This document shows, piece after piece, positions 7,756 to 16,168 of a DNA stretch of 64,000 nucleotides. The stretch's first letter is position 1. Every line of letters starts with the position of its first letter. A program made the position numbers and the translations under genes. Location of the stretch: positions 1 to 64,000 of the forward strand of contig JBEBWT010000006.1 of NCBI GenBank assembly GCA_040392005.1, read 5' to 3'. This stretch comes from DASRQK01 sp040392005 (GTDB taxonomy: Bacteria > Bacteroidota > Bacteroidia > Sphingobacteriales > Sphingobacteriaceae). The notes under the pieces were generated by a model. The model was not told the origin of the DNA. It saw nothing but the letters and a program-made list of their open reading frames with translations, and searched no databases.

Positions 7756-8520
7756 TCAGATTTCCAGTTGGAGTCCATCATGGGCCAGGAAAATTCCTTT
7801 GGGAAGTTCCTGCTGAACGCTCTGGTGCAGGCCCATATTATGGCTGATATGGGTCAGATAAGTCTCTTCCGCCCCTATCTTTCCGGCCAGGGACACCGCC
7901 TCATCTAATGTCAGATGGGAGATATGCTCTTCTTTTTGCAGGGCATTCAGCACCAATATACGGGTACCCTCCATTTTTTTTAATGAAGTGGGCGAAATGG
8001 TCTTGGCATCGGTAATATAGGTAAAATCCCCTGTCCGGAAGCCCAGAACCGGCATTTTGTAATGCATCACCTCAATAGGAACAATCTCTTTGTCAAATAC
8101 TTCAAATGGCTTTGTTTCGTCAATCGCGATCAGGTTGAGTTGGGGTACACCAAAATAGGCCTGCGGATGGAAGGCGTAGAAAAACTCCCTTTTCAGGGCA
8201 TTGTGTACATGCAGATCCGCATAAATATCGATCGGGGTCCCCTGTTTGCGGTTGAATGCCCGCACATCGTCCAGTCCCGCTATATGGTCTTTGTGCGAAT
8301 GCGTAAACAATATGGCATCCAGGTGCATGACATGCGCTCTCAGCATCTGGTAACGAAAGTCAGGGCCGGTGTCGATCACCAACTGCTTGTCTTCCCATCC
8401 GATCAGCACCGAGGAGCGCAGACGCTTGTCCCGCGGGTCATCCGAACGGCACACTTCACAGTCGCAGGCGATCACAGGCACACCCTGGGAAGTACCCGTA
8501 CCTAAGAAGGTTATTTTCAA
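7756..8520 (-). CDS. MBL-fold metal-dependent hydrolase (PhnP-like)
   Basis: The protein has 254 residues. The metallo-beta-lactamase metal motif HSHKDH is at residues 74-79 (T-H-S-H-K-D-H), preceded by MKITFLGTGTSQGVPVIAC and an early Cys cluster (CDCEVC, residues 19-24) that resembles the PhnP/RNase Z-like branch. Further ligands are expected in ITDAKTISP and LTHISHNMG. Bacteroidota homologues of this type are usually annotated as MBL hydrolases or phosphoribosyl cyclic phosphate phosphodiesterase-like. The substrate is unproven; without phn genes nearby, a C-P lyase role is not supported. It overlaps the preceding gene by 4 bp (8517-8520), implying translational coupling. Confidence 0.85.
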   Translation of the reverse strand: MKITFLGTGTSQGVPVIACDCEVCRSDDPRDKRLRSSVLIGWEDKQLVIDTGPDFRYQMLRAHVMHLDAILFTHSHKDHIAGLDDVRAFNRKQGTPIDIYADLHVHNALKREFFYAFHPQAYFGVPQLNLIAIDETKPFEVFDKEIVPIEVMHYKMPVLGFRTGDFTYITDAKTISPTSLKKMEGTRILVLNALQKEEHISHLTLDEAVSLAGKIGAEETYLTHISHNMGLHQSVQQELPKGIFLAHDGLQLEI

Positions 8521-8798
8521 ATTTCCAGTTTCGTTTGTTTTATACTGAGCAAAAATTGCCTTTGTTTATCATCCAACTGATCCAGGGCCACAGTATCCAG
8601 CGGTACATCGGCCAATACTTCCACCAGGGCCTGGATCTTTGCTTCAAGGTCAAGGAACCTATTGACCACAATGACCCTGCTCTCCTGCAATATACATGCG
8701 CCTGTTCTGAAATTACCTTTTTCATAGCGCAGTCTAAAGCCCAGTTGCCTGAAAAGGCGTTCCAGTTTTTCCAGACTATGTGTGGTCAAGGGTATCAA
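8517..8798 (-). CDS. conserved-looking hypothetical protein, 93 residues
   Basis: This small soluble-looking protein begins MIPLTTHSLEKLERLFRQLGFRLRYEKGNFRTGACILQES. It seems to be an alpha/beta unit: a helix, two beta strands (RYEKGNF and RVIVVNRF), then a long helical C-terminal half rich in Leu/Val/Asp. No signal peptide or membrane helix is present. It is translationally coupled to the MBL hydrolase (4-bp overlap), which suggests a shared job. I do not recognise the family. Confidence 0.65.
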   Translation of the reverse strand: MIPLTTHSLEKLERLFRQLGFRLRYEKGNFRTGACILQESRVIVVNRFLDLEAKIQALVEVLADVPLDTVALDQLDDKQRQFLLSIKQTKLEI

Positions 8799-8871
8799 TG
8801 GATCACAAATTTTTATGCAAAATACGATTCTTCCACGGGAAAATCAAGTGGACGGAGCCCATTCTTGTCGA

Positions 8872-9891
8872 TCAACCTCCCCCCCTTTCCGATTCACTTC
8901 TCCCTTTGACCAGATAGTTAAACCCTTCTCCAAGAAATCCCAGCCCGTATGCAAGGAGTTGGAGCAGCGAGGCATAAATACTGTACAGACCAATACCGGG
9001 ATTCTTGTACCGGTAAGTGGCATGTAGGAAAATAAGCAGAAAATAACCGGTGATCAACCCTGTCCCAAGGCGGAGCAAAAAACCGGAGTATAGACTCCAT
9101 CCCAGGATCAATTGCAGCAAGAGGAGCAACAGCCAGCCCATCATGCCCAATGTAAACACAGCGGGCAGGGCATGGACGGCCTTCAGTTCACCGGGAAAAG
9201 ATCTGAAAATCCGTATTCTCCCCTGTCCGAATGAATAAGCCTGCTTGAAAAACTGGGCAAAAGTGGTTCTGCGTTTATGGAAAACAACGGCATCGGGTAT
9301 CAGGCCGATCCGGAGCTCCTGCCGGGACATCCGGATGCTGAATTCCATATCCTCACTTTTATTGGTCCAGCGGAATCCTCCTGTCTTTTCCCAGGTCTCC
9401 CGGGAAATTCCCATATTGAAACTTCTTGGATGGAATCTACCTACATGCCGCTTATTGCCCCGGATCCCACCGGTAGTAAAGGACGATGTCATGGCATAAC
9501 TGATCGCTTTCTGCGTATAGGTAAACGAGGGATGGGCTGCATCCGGGCCACCGTAGGCATCCAGGTAACCGTTTTGCAGGGCTTGTTCAACTTTGGCAAG
9601 ATAGTCGTCGGGGATCAGGCAATCCGAATCAAACACCACAAAATAATCCCCTCTGGCTTCCCGGAACCCAACATTTCGGGCAAAACCCTGACCTCCATTC
9701 GGGATGTAGAAATAACGGATATCCAAGCTGTCGCAGTAGCTTTCAACCACGGTGCGGGCATCCTTTTCGGAGCCGTCTTCAATGATCAAAACCTCAAAAT
9801 CCGGATAGGTTTGCCTGGTCAGGGAGTCCAGTAATTCCCTGATCTCCTGAGGCCGGTTGTACAAAGGAATGATAATCGAATAAAAACGCAT
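8872..9891 (-). CDS. family 2 glycosyltransferase with C-terminal membrane helices
   Basis: The product has 339 residues. A GT-A nucleotide-sugar domain comes first: FYSIIIPLYNRPQEIRELLDSL, LIIEDGSEKD, the GGQGFARNVGFREARGDY loop and the FDSDCLIP motif (DxD equivalent, metal binding). KTGGFRWTNKSEDMEFSIRM gives the ED motif. The last ~110 residues contain three or four hydrophobic helices, so the enzyme is membrane bound and probably uses a lipid or surface acceptor. ATG at 9891 is preferred; a TTG at 9906 would add five residues. It follows a second GT2 gene by 41 bp. The sugar and acceptor cannot be deduced. Confidence 0.88.
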   Translation of the reverse strand: MRFYSIIIPLYNRPQEIRELLDSLTRQTYPDFEVLIIEDGSEKDARTVVESYCDSLDIRYFYIPNGGQGFARNVGFREARGDYFVVFDSDCLIPDDYLAKVEQALQNGYLDAYGGPDAAHPSFTYTQKAISYAMTSSFTTGGIRGNKRHVGRFHPRSFNMGISRETWEKTGGFRWTNKSEDMEFSIRMSRQELRIGLIPDAVVFHKRRTTFAQFFKQAYSFGQGRIRIFRSFPGELKAVHALPAVFTLGMMGWLLLLLLQLILGWSLYSGFLLRLGTGLITGYFLLIFLHATYRYKNPGIGLYSIYASLLQLLAYGLGFLGEGFNYLVKGRSESERGGG

Positions 9892-9932
9892 CTCCCTGTG
9901 GATCAATATGAAATATCAAATCACTTGAACAG

Positions 9933-10892
9933 TCAAATTACCTTCTCAATCTGGTACTGATTGCGGTCAGGATTACTCCTGGAAATCAGTTCAGCCAGAA
10001 ATCCGGTCAGAAACAACTGGCTGCCAATGACAATCGCGATCAAAGCCAGAAAAAACAGAGGCTGCTCGGTCACATTCCGGTAGGGAGCCTGATGGGCAAT
10101 ACTGATCAACTTTTCAGCAATCAGCCATATTGCAATGGTAAATCCGGCGAGAAAACTCAGCACTCCCATCGTTCCGAAAAAGTGCATGGGCCGTTTGCCG
10201 AATTTGCCGACAAAGAAAATGGACAACAAATCCAGGAAACCCTTGACAAAACGACCGGGACCAAACTTGGTCGTACCGTATTTGCGGGGAAAATGCTCGA
10301 CCACCTGCTCCCCGATCCGGGTGAAACCTGCCCATTTGGCCAGCACGGGGATATACCGGTGCATCTCCCCATAGACCTCAATGTTCTTTATGACATCCTT
10401 ACTGTAAGCTTTGAGGCCGCAATTGAAGTCATGCAGATTATGGATACCGGACATTTTCCGGGTCACGGAATTGAAAAGTTTGGTCGGGATTGTTTTGGAG
10501 ATCGGATCATGGCGTACCTTTTTCCAGCCGGATACCAGATCGTATCGATCCTGCGTGATTTTGCGGTAGAGTTCGGGAATTTCATCCGGACTGTCCTGGA
10601 GGTCCGCATCCATCGTGATCACCACCTGCCCCTGTGCGGCGGCAAAGCCCACATTCAGCGCAGCCGATTTCCCATAGTTTCTCCGGAATTTGATACCGGT
10701 AATCGCCGGAGAACCCGCTTTGAGGGCTTCTATCACCTCCCAGGAGCGATCGGTACTTCCATCGTCCACCAATACAATTTCATAACTGAATCCCTGTTCC
10801 TCCATGACTCTCCTGATCCAGGAGGTCAATTCGGGCAGGGATTCAGCCTCATTAAAGAGTGGAATAACAACGGAAATATCCATATCAACCAT
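9933..10892 (-). CDS. GtrB/DPM1-like polyprenyl-phosphate glycosyltransferase
   Basis: The product is 319 residues. The GT2 catalytic domain opens with ISVVIPLFNEAESLPEL, then VDDGSTDRSWEVI, FRRNYGKSAALNVGF and the metal motif TMDADLQDSPDEIPEL. A CGLKAYSKDVIKNI segment and two C-terminal transmembrane helices (about residues 228-255 and 270-300) are characteristic of the DPM1/GtrB/ArnC subgroup, which loads a sugar onto undecaprenyl phosphate at the inner leaflet. ATG at 10892 overlaps the stop of the DUF4199 gene as TAATG, so the two are coupled. A role in surface glycan or lipid decoration is inferred. Confidence 0.88.
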   Translation of the reverse strand: MVDMDISVVIPLFNEAESLPELTSWIRRVMEEQGFSYEIVLVDDGSTDRSWEVIEALKAGSPAITGIKFRRNYGKSAALNVGFAAAQGQVVITMDADLQDSPDEIPELYRKITQDRYDLVSGWKKVRHDPISKTIPTKLFNSVTRKMSGIHNLHDFNCGLKAYSKDVIKNIEVYGEMHRYIPVLAKWAGFTRIGEQVVEHFPRKYGTTKFGPGRFVKGFLDLLSIFFVGKFGKRPMHFFGTMGVLSFLAGFTIAIWLIAEKLISIAHQAPYRNVTEQPLFFLALIAIVIGSQLFLTGFLAELISRSNPDRNQYQIEKVI

Positions 10893-11485
10893 TAATCCTC
10901 ATCCGAAACCGGAGCAAATACCGGCCGCTCTCTTTTGAAAATAGCAGCAAAAATCAATGCACCGATAAAATAGAGAATGACAGCGATCCCGGTTGATTGG
11001 GCAAAATCCGCAATACTTGGGTTCAGGGATTTTTCTACTCCTTTTTCAGTCTCGGCAATCATCTGGTCGATCACTTCCTGATTTCCACCACCAAAACGCT
11101 CGGCCATCTCTGTACTTGCATTCAGGCTCACCTCCCGCATGTGATCCACGTAAGCCGGCTCGATCCATTTTCCAAAGGCCAGTACAAACAGGGTATATAC
11201 CAAATATTGTACAAAGAACATAACGAAGATATTGCTCAGTGCTTCTTTAAAGGACCAGTAGCCTCCGATCTTCTTACGGAGATCCAGGGTAAAATAGATA
11301 CCCAGCCCGATTGAGATCAAAAAGACAAGGATGTTATACGTGTAATTGCCCAGCAGGCTTGGCATGCCATAATAGGTGGCCAGGAGAATAAAGGTACTGA
11401 TCGCTGCCCAGATCAATCCACTGATCAGAGCCATTTTTTTTGCGTTTACCGGCGCATTTTCGGTTTCTTGTGTGTGTTGGTTCAT
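10892..11485 (-). CDS. DUF4199 membrane protein
   Basis: A 197-residue protein with four predicted helices: about 17-40, 48-66, 84-105 and 163-188. The N-terminal KKMALISGLIWAAISTFILL...TYNILVFLISIGLGIYFTLDLRKKIGGYWSFKEAL matches the DUF4199 family, which is almost confined to Bacteroidota and has no known function. The segment between helices 3 and 4 is long and polar (about residues 108-160). It is coupled to the downstream GtrB-like glycosyltransferase (TAATG overlap), and that pairing suggests a membrane partner role in glycan transfer. Confidence 0.85.
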   Translation of the reverse strand: MNQHTQETENAPVNAKKMALISGLIWAAISTFILLATYYGMPSLLGNYTYNILVFLISIGLGIYFTLDLRKKIGGYWSFKEALSNIFVMFFVQYLVYTLFVLAFGKWIEPAYVDHMREVSLNASTEMAERFGGGNQEVIDQMIAETEKGVEKSLNPSIADFAQSTGIAVILYFIGALIFAAIFKRERPVFAPVSDED

Positions 11486-11501
11486 GTTTATAAATGTTAG
11501 G

Positions 11502-12173
11502 TTATTGAATATAATTAACGATCAACTGATAGACTGCCCTGTCAAAGGCAGGATTCGGTGCAAATTGTTCAAATTCCTGCTGGTCCTCTGTCCGGGGAAC
11601 CGGTTCATAAAAGTAGGACATCAGTGGGTAAAATAATTCGGACAGCTCCTGATCCGGCGGCAGCGAACGTGCCGCAGCAGCGATTTCCTCATAGGAGCTT
11701 TCCACCAGTATCTGCCGGGCAATGACCGGTTCATAGATATGATGTTCATCCTGGAATTCATCTTCATCCACCAGCAAAAATTCCCGCAGGTAATCATCCA
11801 GATCAGGTTCGATATCTTCATCGGCACATTCAGCCAGGTACAGTAGCAGATTGAGGAGCTCGGTTCCCCGGTCGATGGTCTGCTCTTCGATCCCTGCCCA
11901 TTCTTCGGATTCCATGTAATCGTTTTCCAACCTTGCCACATCTGCCGCGAAAAAATTGAGCAGCAGCAAATCGAACAGCACTTCCCGCAACTCCTCGAAA
12001 ACCGGGTGATTATCGATCAAAGCATCCAGACCCGCCACTTTTTCAAGAAAGGGCGATTCTGCTTCAAATATATCGATCGCAGCCGCTGAAAAAGATGCAC
12101 CGACTGTCGTCTGATTGTCCTCCGTATAATGCCTGATACAGGCCAGTAAAGCCTTATTGATTTTTGGATCCAT
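11502..12173 (-). CDS. acidic helical hypothetical protein, 223 residues
   Basis: I do not recognise a named domain. The protein is strongly acidic, mostly helical and lacks a signal peptide or membrane helix, so it should be cytosolic. Features include MDPKINKALLACIRHYTEDNQTTVG at the start, a Leu-rich helix EVLFDLLLLNFFAAD, and a stretch DEDIEPDLDDYLREFLLVDEDEF dominated by Asp/Glu. It overlaps the end of the upstream pseudo-dihydroorotase gene by 20 bp and is followed 16 bp later by the DUF4199 gene, so it sits inside a tight operon. Confidence 0.65.
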   Translation of the reverse strand: MDPKINKALLACIRHYTEDNQTTVGASFSAAAIDIFEAESPFLEKVAGLDALIDNHPVFEELREVLFDLLLLNFFAADVARLENDYMESEEWAGIEEQTIDRGTELLNLLLYLAECADEDIEPDLDDYLREFLLVDEDEFQDEHHIYEPVIARQILVESSYEEIAAAARSLPPDQELSELFYPLMSYFYEPVPRTEDQQEFEQFAPNPAFDRAVYQLIVNYIQ

Positions 12174-13446
12174 TGCTTGAATAAATTAAATTTCTATTGA
12201 TCACCACGCTGACTGCACCTTTCAGTAAATGGCCTATAAACGGACTGTTGGATGATTTTGAACGGTTGGCCGCTTCATCAAAAACCCATTCTTTCCGGGG
12301 GTCGAAAAGCACCAGATTGGCCACTGCCCCCTTCTCAATCAGCGGAACGGGCAGCCCGGCAATTTTACGGGGACTGGATGCCAGTTTTTCTACAATCAAT
12401 GCCGGATCCAGACCTGCTTTGATCAGGGTGGGCAAAACGGTCTGCTGAGCGATCATACCATACTTTGCAATCTGGAATTCGACCCGTTTGAACTCAACTT
12501 CATGGGGGGTGTGCTGCGAAACAATGGCATCAATGGTGCCATCCTTCAGCCCTTTGAGTAATGCTTTGACGTCCGATTTGGTGCGCAAAGGGGGGTGGAC
12601 CTTGAAATGACTGTCAAATCCCGCCACGGACTCATCTGTCAGCAACAGGTGGTGCGCTGCAACATCACAGGTCACTGCCACTCCCCTGGATTTCGCTTTC
12701 CGGATCAGATCGACACTTTCAGCCGTGCTGATCGTGGTAAAATGTATCCTCGCTCCGTGATATTCTGCCAGGAAAAGATCTCTTGTAACCATCAGGGATT
12801 CGGCCAGGTTTGGATTGCCCTTCATTCCCAGATAGGTACTGGTCACTCCTTCATTCATCACTGCACCGGCGGATATTTTCTCATCATCCGGATAGGAAAT
12901 AATCAGGGTATCGATCCCTTTGGAATACAGGAGCGCGCGGCCCATCAGACCGGCATCGGACACATTGTGGTCACCGTCACCGAAGGCGATCGCTCCGGCC
13001 TGTTTCATATCATACAGTTCTGCAAGCTCTTTACCCTCCCGGTGTTTGCTGATGGTCCCGATGGGATAGATATCGACTGGGAGATGCCTGGCGCGGTTGC
13101 AGATCAGGGCGATTTCCGCCTGCCGGTGCAGGGGCGGATTGGTATTTGGCTGCACAGCTACCCCGGTAAATCCACCGGCCACTGCGGCAGCGGCACCCGT
13201 TTGCAGATTTTCTTTGGTCTCGTAGCCCGGTTCACCGTAATTGGCATTCAGGTCAAAAAATCCGGGTGACAGGAACTGGCCGGAGCCGTCTATCTGCACC
13301 GTATCTTTTGCAATTTTCTTTAGTGAACTACCGGTTTCATGGATTTTGCCGTCCCTGATCAATACATCCAGTACCTGATCGTGGTTCAGGCTCCCTGGTG
13401 ATAGGATATGGGCTGATTTTATGAGGTAAATATTGGACTCATTCAT
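12154..13446 (-). CDS. dihydroorotase-family amidohydrolase lacking metal ligands (PyrC-like pseudoenzyme)
   Basis: This 430-residue protein has the full amidohydrolase layout of class I dihydroorotase, but key residues are changed. The strand-1 metal motif DxHxH reads DLNANYGEPG (residues 65-74), so both His are Asn. The usual TDHAPH motif reads SQHTPH, losing the catalytic Asp. IHFTTISTAES and AAHHLLLTDE keep the other His blocks. Flavobacterial relatives with a similar loss are generally annotated dihydroorotase. In pseudomonads an inactive PyrC' supports assembly of aspartate carbamoyltransferase, and a similar structural role with the PyrB at 30015 is possible. The start is set at 13446 because a TAnnTTTG promoter (13454-13461) lies inside a six-codon longer frame. 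Confidence 0.85.
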   Translation of the reverse strand: MNESNIYLIKSAHILSPGSLNHDQVLDVLIRDGKIHETGSSLKKIAKDTVQIDGSGQFLSPGFFDLNANYGEPGYETKENLQTGAAAAVAGGFTGVAVQPNTNPPLHRQAEIALICNRARHLPVDIYPIGTISKHREGKELAELYDMKQAGAIAFGDGDHNVSDAGLMGRALLYSKGIDTLIISYPDDEKISAGAVMNEGVTSTYLGMKGNPNLAESLMVTRDLFLAEYHGARIHFTTISTAESVDLIRKAKSRGVAVTCDVAAHHLLLTDESVAGFDSHFKVHPPLRTKSDVKALLKGLKDGTIDAIVSQHTPHEVEFKRVEFQIAKYGMIAQQTVLPTLIKAGLDPALIVEKLASSPRKIAGLPVPLIEKGAVANLVLFDPRKEWVFDEAANRSKSSNSPFIGHLLKGAVSVVINRNLIYSSNGSKNQ

Positions 13447-13453
13447 TAAAGAA

Positions 13454-13461
13454 CAAATGTA
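13454..13461 (-). promoter_or_regulatory. promoter -7 element of the dihydroorotase-like gene
   Basis: TACATTTG on the minus strand ends 7 nt before the ATG at 13446, predicting a leaderless or nearly leaderless mRNA. Confidence 0.5.
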
Positions 13462-13542
13462 CAAAATACTGCTTAATCACAAGCATTATTTCAAATAATT
13501 CACAAAAGCCGTATGGAACGTTATTAAAAGTCTGATGGAACG

Positions 13543-14121
13543 TTATTTTTCGGGCGATTCACCCCACTGATAACTATTGGTCCGTATATCCGCAAGACTG
13601 AGTACCCGATCCACAACGGTTGCCGCCAGTGCTTCAAAATCAGACGGAAGACTGTAAAAGGACGGGGTGGCGGGACAGATAATCCCACCCGCTTCGGTAA
13701 TACTGGTCATATTACGCAGGTGGATCAGACTCAGAGGGGTCTCCCGGGCTACCAGGATCAGTTTCCGTCTTTCCTTGAGGATCACATCGGCCGCGCGGGT
13801 GGTCAGATCCGATGAAGTCCCCTGGGCGATCCGGGCCAGTGTCCCCATCGAACAGGGACAGACGATCATGGTATCATACCGGGCCGATCCGGATGCAAAG
13901 GGTGCGTAGAAATCACTCTTTTCATAGAAATCAAAGGGATAATGACGGTAATCCTGGTTTCCCAGTTCATACTGCCAGACTTCTCTGGCGTTGTCCGACA
14001 TGACAATGCCCAATTTATCAATCTGATCGCCGGCCTCCCGGAGTTTATCCAGCAGTACTTTGGCATAGATCGCCCCGCTGGCGCCGGTGATTGCAACGAT
14101 CAGCTTCCTGGATTTATTCAT
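13543..14121 (-). CDS. ubiX: flavin prenyltransferase UbiX/Pad1 family
   Basis: UbiX (192 residues) attaches a dimethylallyl group to FMN, giving the prenylated FMN used by UbiD-type decarboxylases. The N-terminal flavin site KLIVAITGASGAIYAKVLLDKL is intact. PCSMGTLARIAQGTSSDLTTRAADVILKERRKLILVARETPLSLIHLRNM is the conserved catalytic region, and the end carries the expected AGGIICPATPSFYSLP. It starts 12 bp after dnaB on the same strand. The 97-bp gap to the next gene contains an independent promoter, so ubiX may be the last gene of a dnaB-ubiX unit. No UbiD homologue is in the window. Confidence 0.93.
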   Translation of the reverse strand: MNKSRKLIVAITGASGAIYAKVLLDKLREAGDQIDKLGIVMSDNAREVWQYELGNQDYRHYPFDFYEKSDFYAPFASGSARYDTMIVCPCSMGTLARIAQGTSSDLTTRAADVILKERRKLILVARETPLSLIHLRNMTSITEAGGIICPATPSFYSLPSDFEALAATVVDRVLSLADIRTNSYQWGESPEK

Positions 14122-14133
14122 TTTTTAAACGTT

Positions 14134-15714
14134 TCAAAACGGCATATCGTCATTCATGTCATTCATCCTGGACTGGCGGACGATGCTTCCTCCGGGATTG
14201 TCAAAGGAAGTGGACGGGCCGATTCCCGAGGAAAAAGAAGAGGCCGCAGCCTGTTGGTTGCCAAAGCCAAAATCATCCTCCAGATCGGTAAACTTGACAT
14301 ATTTACCTACAAATTTAAGATTGACCGAGCCGGTCTCCCCATTCCGGTGCTTGGCGATAATGACCTCGCCCAGACCCGCAGTGGAAATACCGGATTCATC
14401 TTCTGTCAGTCCGTAATATTCCGGACGGTACAGGAACAGTACCATATCGGCATCCTGTTCAATGGAACCGGACTCCCGGAGATCGGACAGCATGGGTCGC
14501 TTGCTCGCTCCCGGCCGGTTCTCGACCGCACGGCTCAACTGGGACAGTGCGATCACCGGAATGTTGAGTTCTTTAGCTACTGATTTGAGGGAACGGGAGA
14601 TGCTACCGATCTCCTGTTCGCGGTTTCCTCCCTTGCCGTCCCCCTTTCCATGCATTAATTGCAGGTAATCCACGATCACTAATTGTATGTCATACTGAGC
14701 CTTCAACCGCCGGCATTTCGCACGGAATTCAAAGATATTGAGGGCCGGGGTATCATCGATCAGCAGGGGAGCGGTGGACAGTTTTCCGATCCGGGCATGT
14801 AATTGTTCCCATTCATGATCAGCCAGACTTCCGCGACGCAACTTTTCCTGTTCGATCTCGGTCTCTCCCGAGATCAGACGATTGACCAATTGCACAGAGG
14901 ACATTTCCAATGAAAACACGGCCACTGGCTTGTCGTGCAGCACAGCGGCATTACGGGCGCAACTAAGTACAAAAGCTGTTTTTCCCATAGCCGGCCGGGC
15001 TGCGATAATGATCAGGTCGGAAGGCTGCCAGCCGGAGGTCATCCGGTCCAGTGCAGTAAAGCCAGAAGGAACCCCGGTCAGTGAATCTGTACGATCCCGC
15101 AGAGCTTCCAGGGAAACCACCGCTTCCCGCATGATATCATCGACTTTGCGGGTATCCCTGCGCAGGTTGTTCTGTGCGATCTCAAACAGGCTTTTTTCCG
15201 CATGATCCAGCAGATCAAAAATATCCGAAGTCTCATCGTAGGCATGATTAATGATCTCACTGGAGACCTTGATCAATTCCCGCTGAATATATTTCTGGGA
15301 AATGATCCGGGCATGGTATTCAATATTTGCGGCGGAAACCACCCGATCGGTCAGGTGGGTAATATAATAAGCCCCTCCCACGATTTCCAGCATGCCCATA
15401 CTGCGCAATTCGGCAATGACGGTCAGCAGATCGATCGGAGAATTTTTCTGGAACAGGTGGTAAATCGCTTCAAAAATCCGCTGGTGCGCCTCTACATAAA
15501 AAGTATCCGGTTTGAGGATATCGATCACCTCGGTCAGCGCATTTTTTTCCAGCATCAACGCACCCAGTACCGCTTCTTCCAGATCCGTTGCCTGCGGGGG
15601 CAATTTGCCCAAACCACTAACCAGATTGGCCACGCGTGCCTTTCTTTCCATGAGTGTGCCCCGGTCAGATTTACCTGAAAGCGAGTCTGCGATATGATGA
15701 TTGGTATCCGCCAT
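14134..15714 (-). CDS. dnaB: replicative DNA helicase
   Basis: DnaB (526 residues) is the hexameric 5'-3' helicase of the replisome. The N-terminal DnaG-interacting domain starts around LPPQATDLEEAVLGALMLEKNAL. The RecA-like ATPase follows, with Walker A as AARPAMGKTAFVLSCARNAA, the YLQLMHGKG Walker B region, LSQLSRAVENR and the R-finger region near GSIEQDADMVLFLYRPEYY. The C-terminal tail after GSVNLKFVGKYVKF is a Gly/Ser-rich extension ending MNDDMPF, reminiscent of SSB-type tails. No intein. The promoter TAGTTTTG lies at 15762-15769. The upstream region has DnaA-box-like repeats, which could be an autoregulatory site or the chromosomal origin. Confidence 0.97.
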   Translation of the reverse strand: MADTNHHIADSLSGKSDRGTLMERKARVANLVSGLGKLPPQATDLEEAVLGALMLEKNALTEVIDILKPDTFYVEAHQRIFEAIYHLFQKNSPIDLLTVIAELRSMGMLEIVGGAYYITHLTDRVVSAANIEYHARIISQKYIQRELIKVSSEIINHAYDETSDIFDLLDHAEKSLFEIAQNNLRRDTRKVDDIMREAVVSLEALRDRTDSLTGVPSGFTALDRMTSGWQPSDLIIIAARPAMGKTAFVLSCARNAAVLHDKPVAVFSLEMSSVQLVNRLISGETEIEQEKLRRGSLADHEWEQLHARIGKLSTAPLLIDDTPALNIFEFRAKCRRLKAQYDIQLVIVDYLQLMHGKGDGKGGNREQEIGSISRSLKSVAKELNIPVIALSQLSRAVENRPGASKRPMLSDLRESGSIEQDADMVLFLYRPEYYGLTEDESGISTAGLGEVIIAKHRNGETGSVNLKFVGKYVKFTDLEDDFGFGNQQAAASSFSSGIGPSTSFDNPGGSIVRQSRMNDMNDDMPF

Positions 15715-15761
15715 AATTTTGAAGGTTCATCGATGATTTTCCCTTTTATTATCAGGGGAAA

Positions 15762-15769
15762 CAAAACTA
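15762..15769 (-). promoter_or_regulatory. promoter -7 element of dnaB
   Basis: TAGTTTTG on the minus strand (plus-strand CAAAACTA) matches TAnnTTTG and lies 47 nt before the dnaB ATG. Confidence 0.5.
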
Positions 15770-15860
15770 AGAAATTTTACAGGGCGACCCTGATCGAGTT
15801 CTGCACAAAACTCCAGATTAAAAAGAGTATATTCGCCTTAATCCATCGTAATCAGCACCT

Positions 15861-15972
15861 TTATCCACTATTGTTATCCACATTGATTGTGGATAACAAT
15901 GTTAGCAAATATACAATAAATTGAAATACAGTACAATAATATCATGTTAATAACTTTTGCGATTGTGGATTA
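15861..15972. other. DnaA-box cluster with AT-rich spacer, candidate oriC or DnaA-controlled region
   Basis: TTATCCACT at 15861-15869, a perfect DnaA box TTATCCACA at 15874-15882, its exact inverted copy TGTGGATAA at 15888-15896, and TGTGGATTA (one mismatch) at 15964-15972. The two perfect boxes lie in a 12-bp-arm palindrome (15871-15899). About 65 bp of very AT-rich sequence (15899-15963) separates them from the fourth box. The flanking genes (dnaB and nrnA) diverge. The rest of this 454-bp gene-free stretch holds only the two promoters. The origin role is inferred. Confidence 0.5.
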
Positions 15973-16144
15973 CAACTAAGGGCAATTCAACTTACAATCA
16001 AAACGACGATCGTAAAAGGCAATTTTTTATCTGAACAAATCTGTGTGTCCGGTGATATTGCCGTGATTGTCAGACCTCACAGGAGCAGAAAGCCAAAATT
16101 TTGTTAAAGGGTATATTTTATTAGTTTTTCAGATATTTTTGTAG

Positions 16145-16152
16145 TAGGTTTG
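16145..16152 (+). promoter_or_regulatory. promoter -7 element of nrnA
   Basis: TAGGTTTG on the plus strand lies 16 nt before ATG 16169, with a TTTTTG stretch just upstream. Confidence 0.5.
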
Positions 16153-16168
16153 CACACTTTATTGATCA

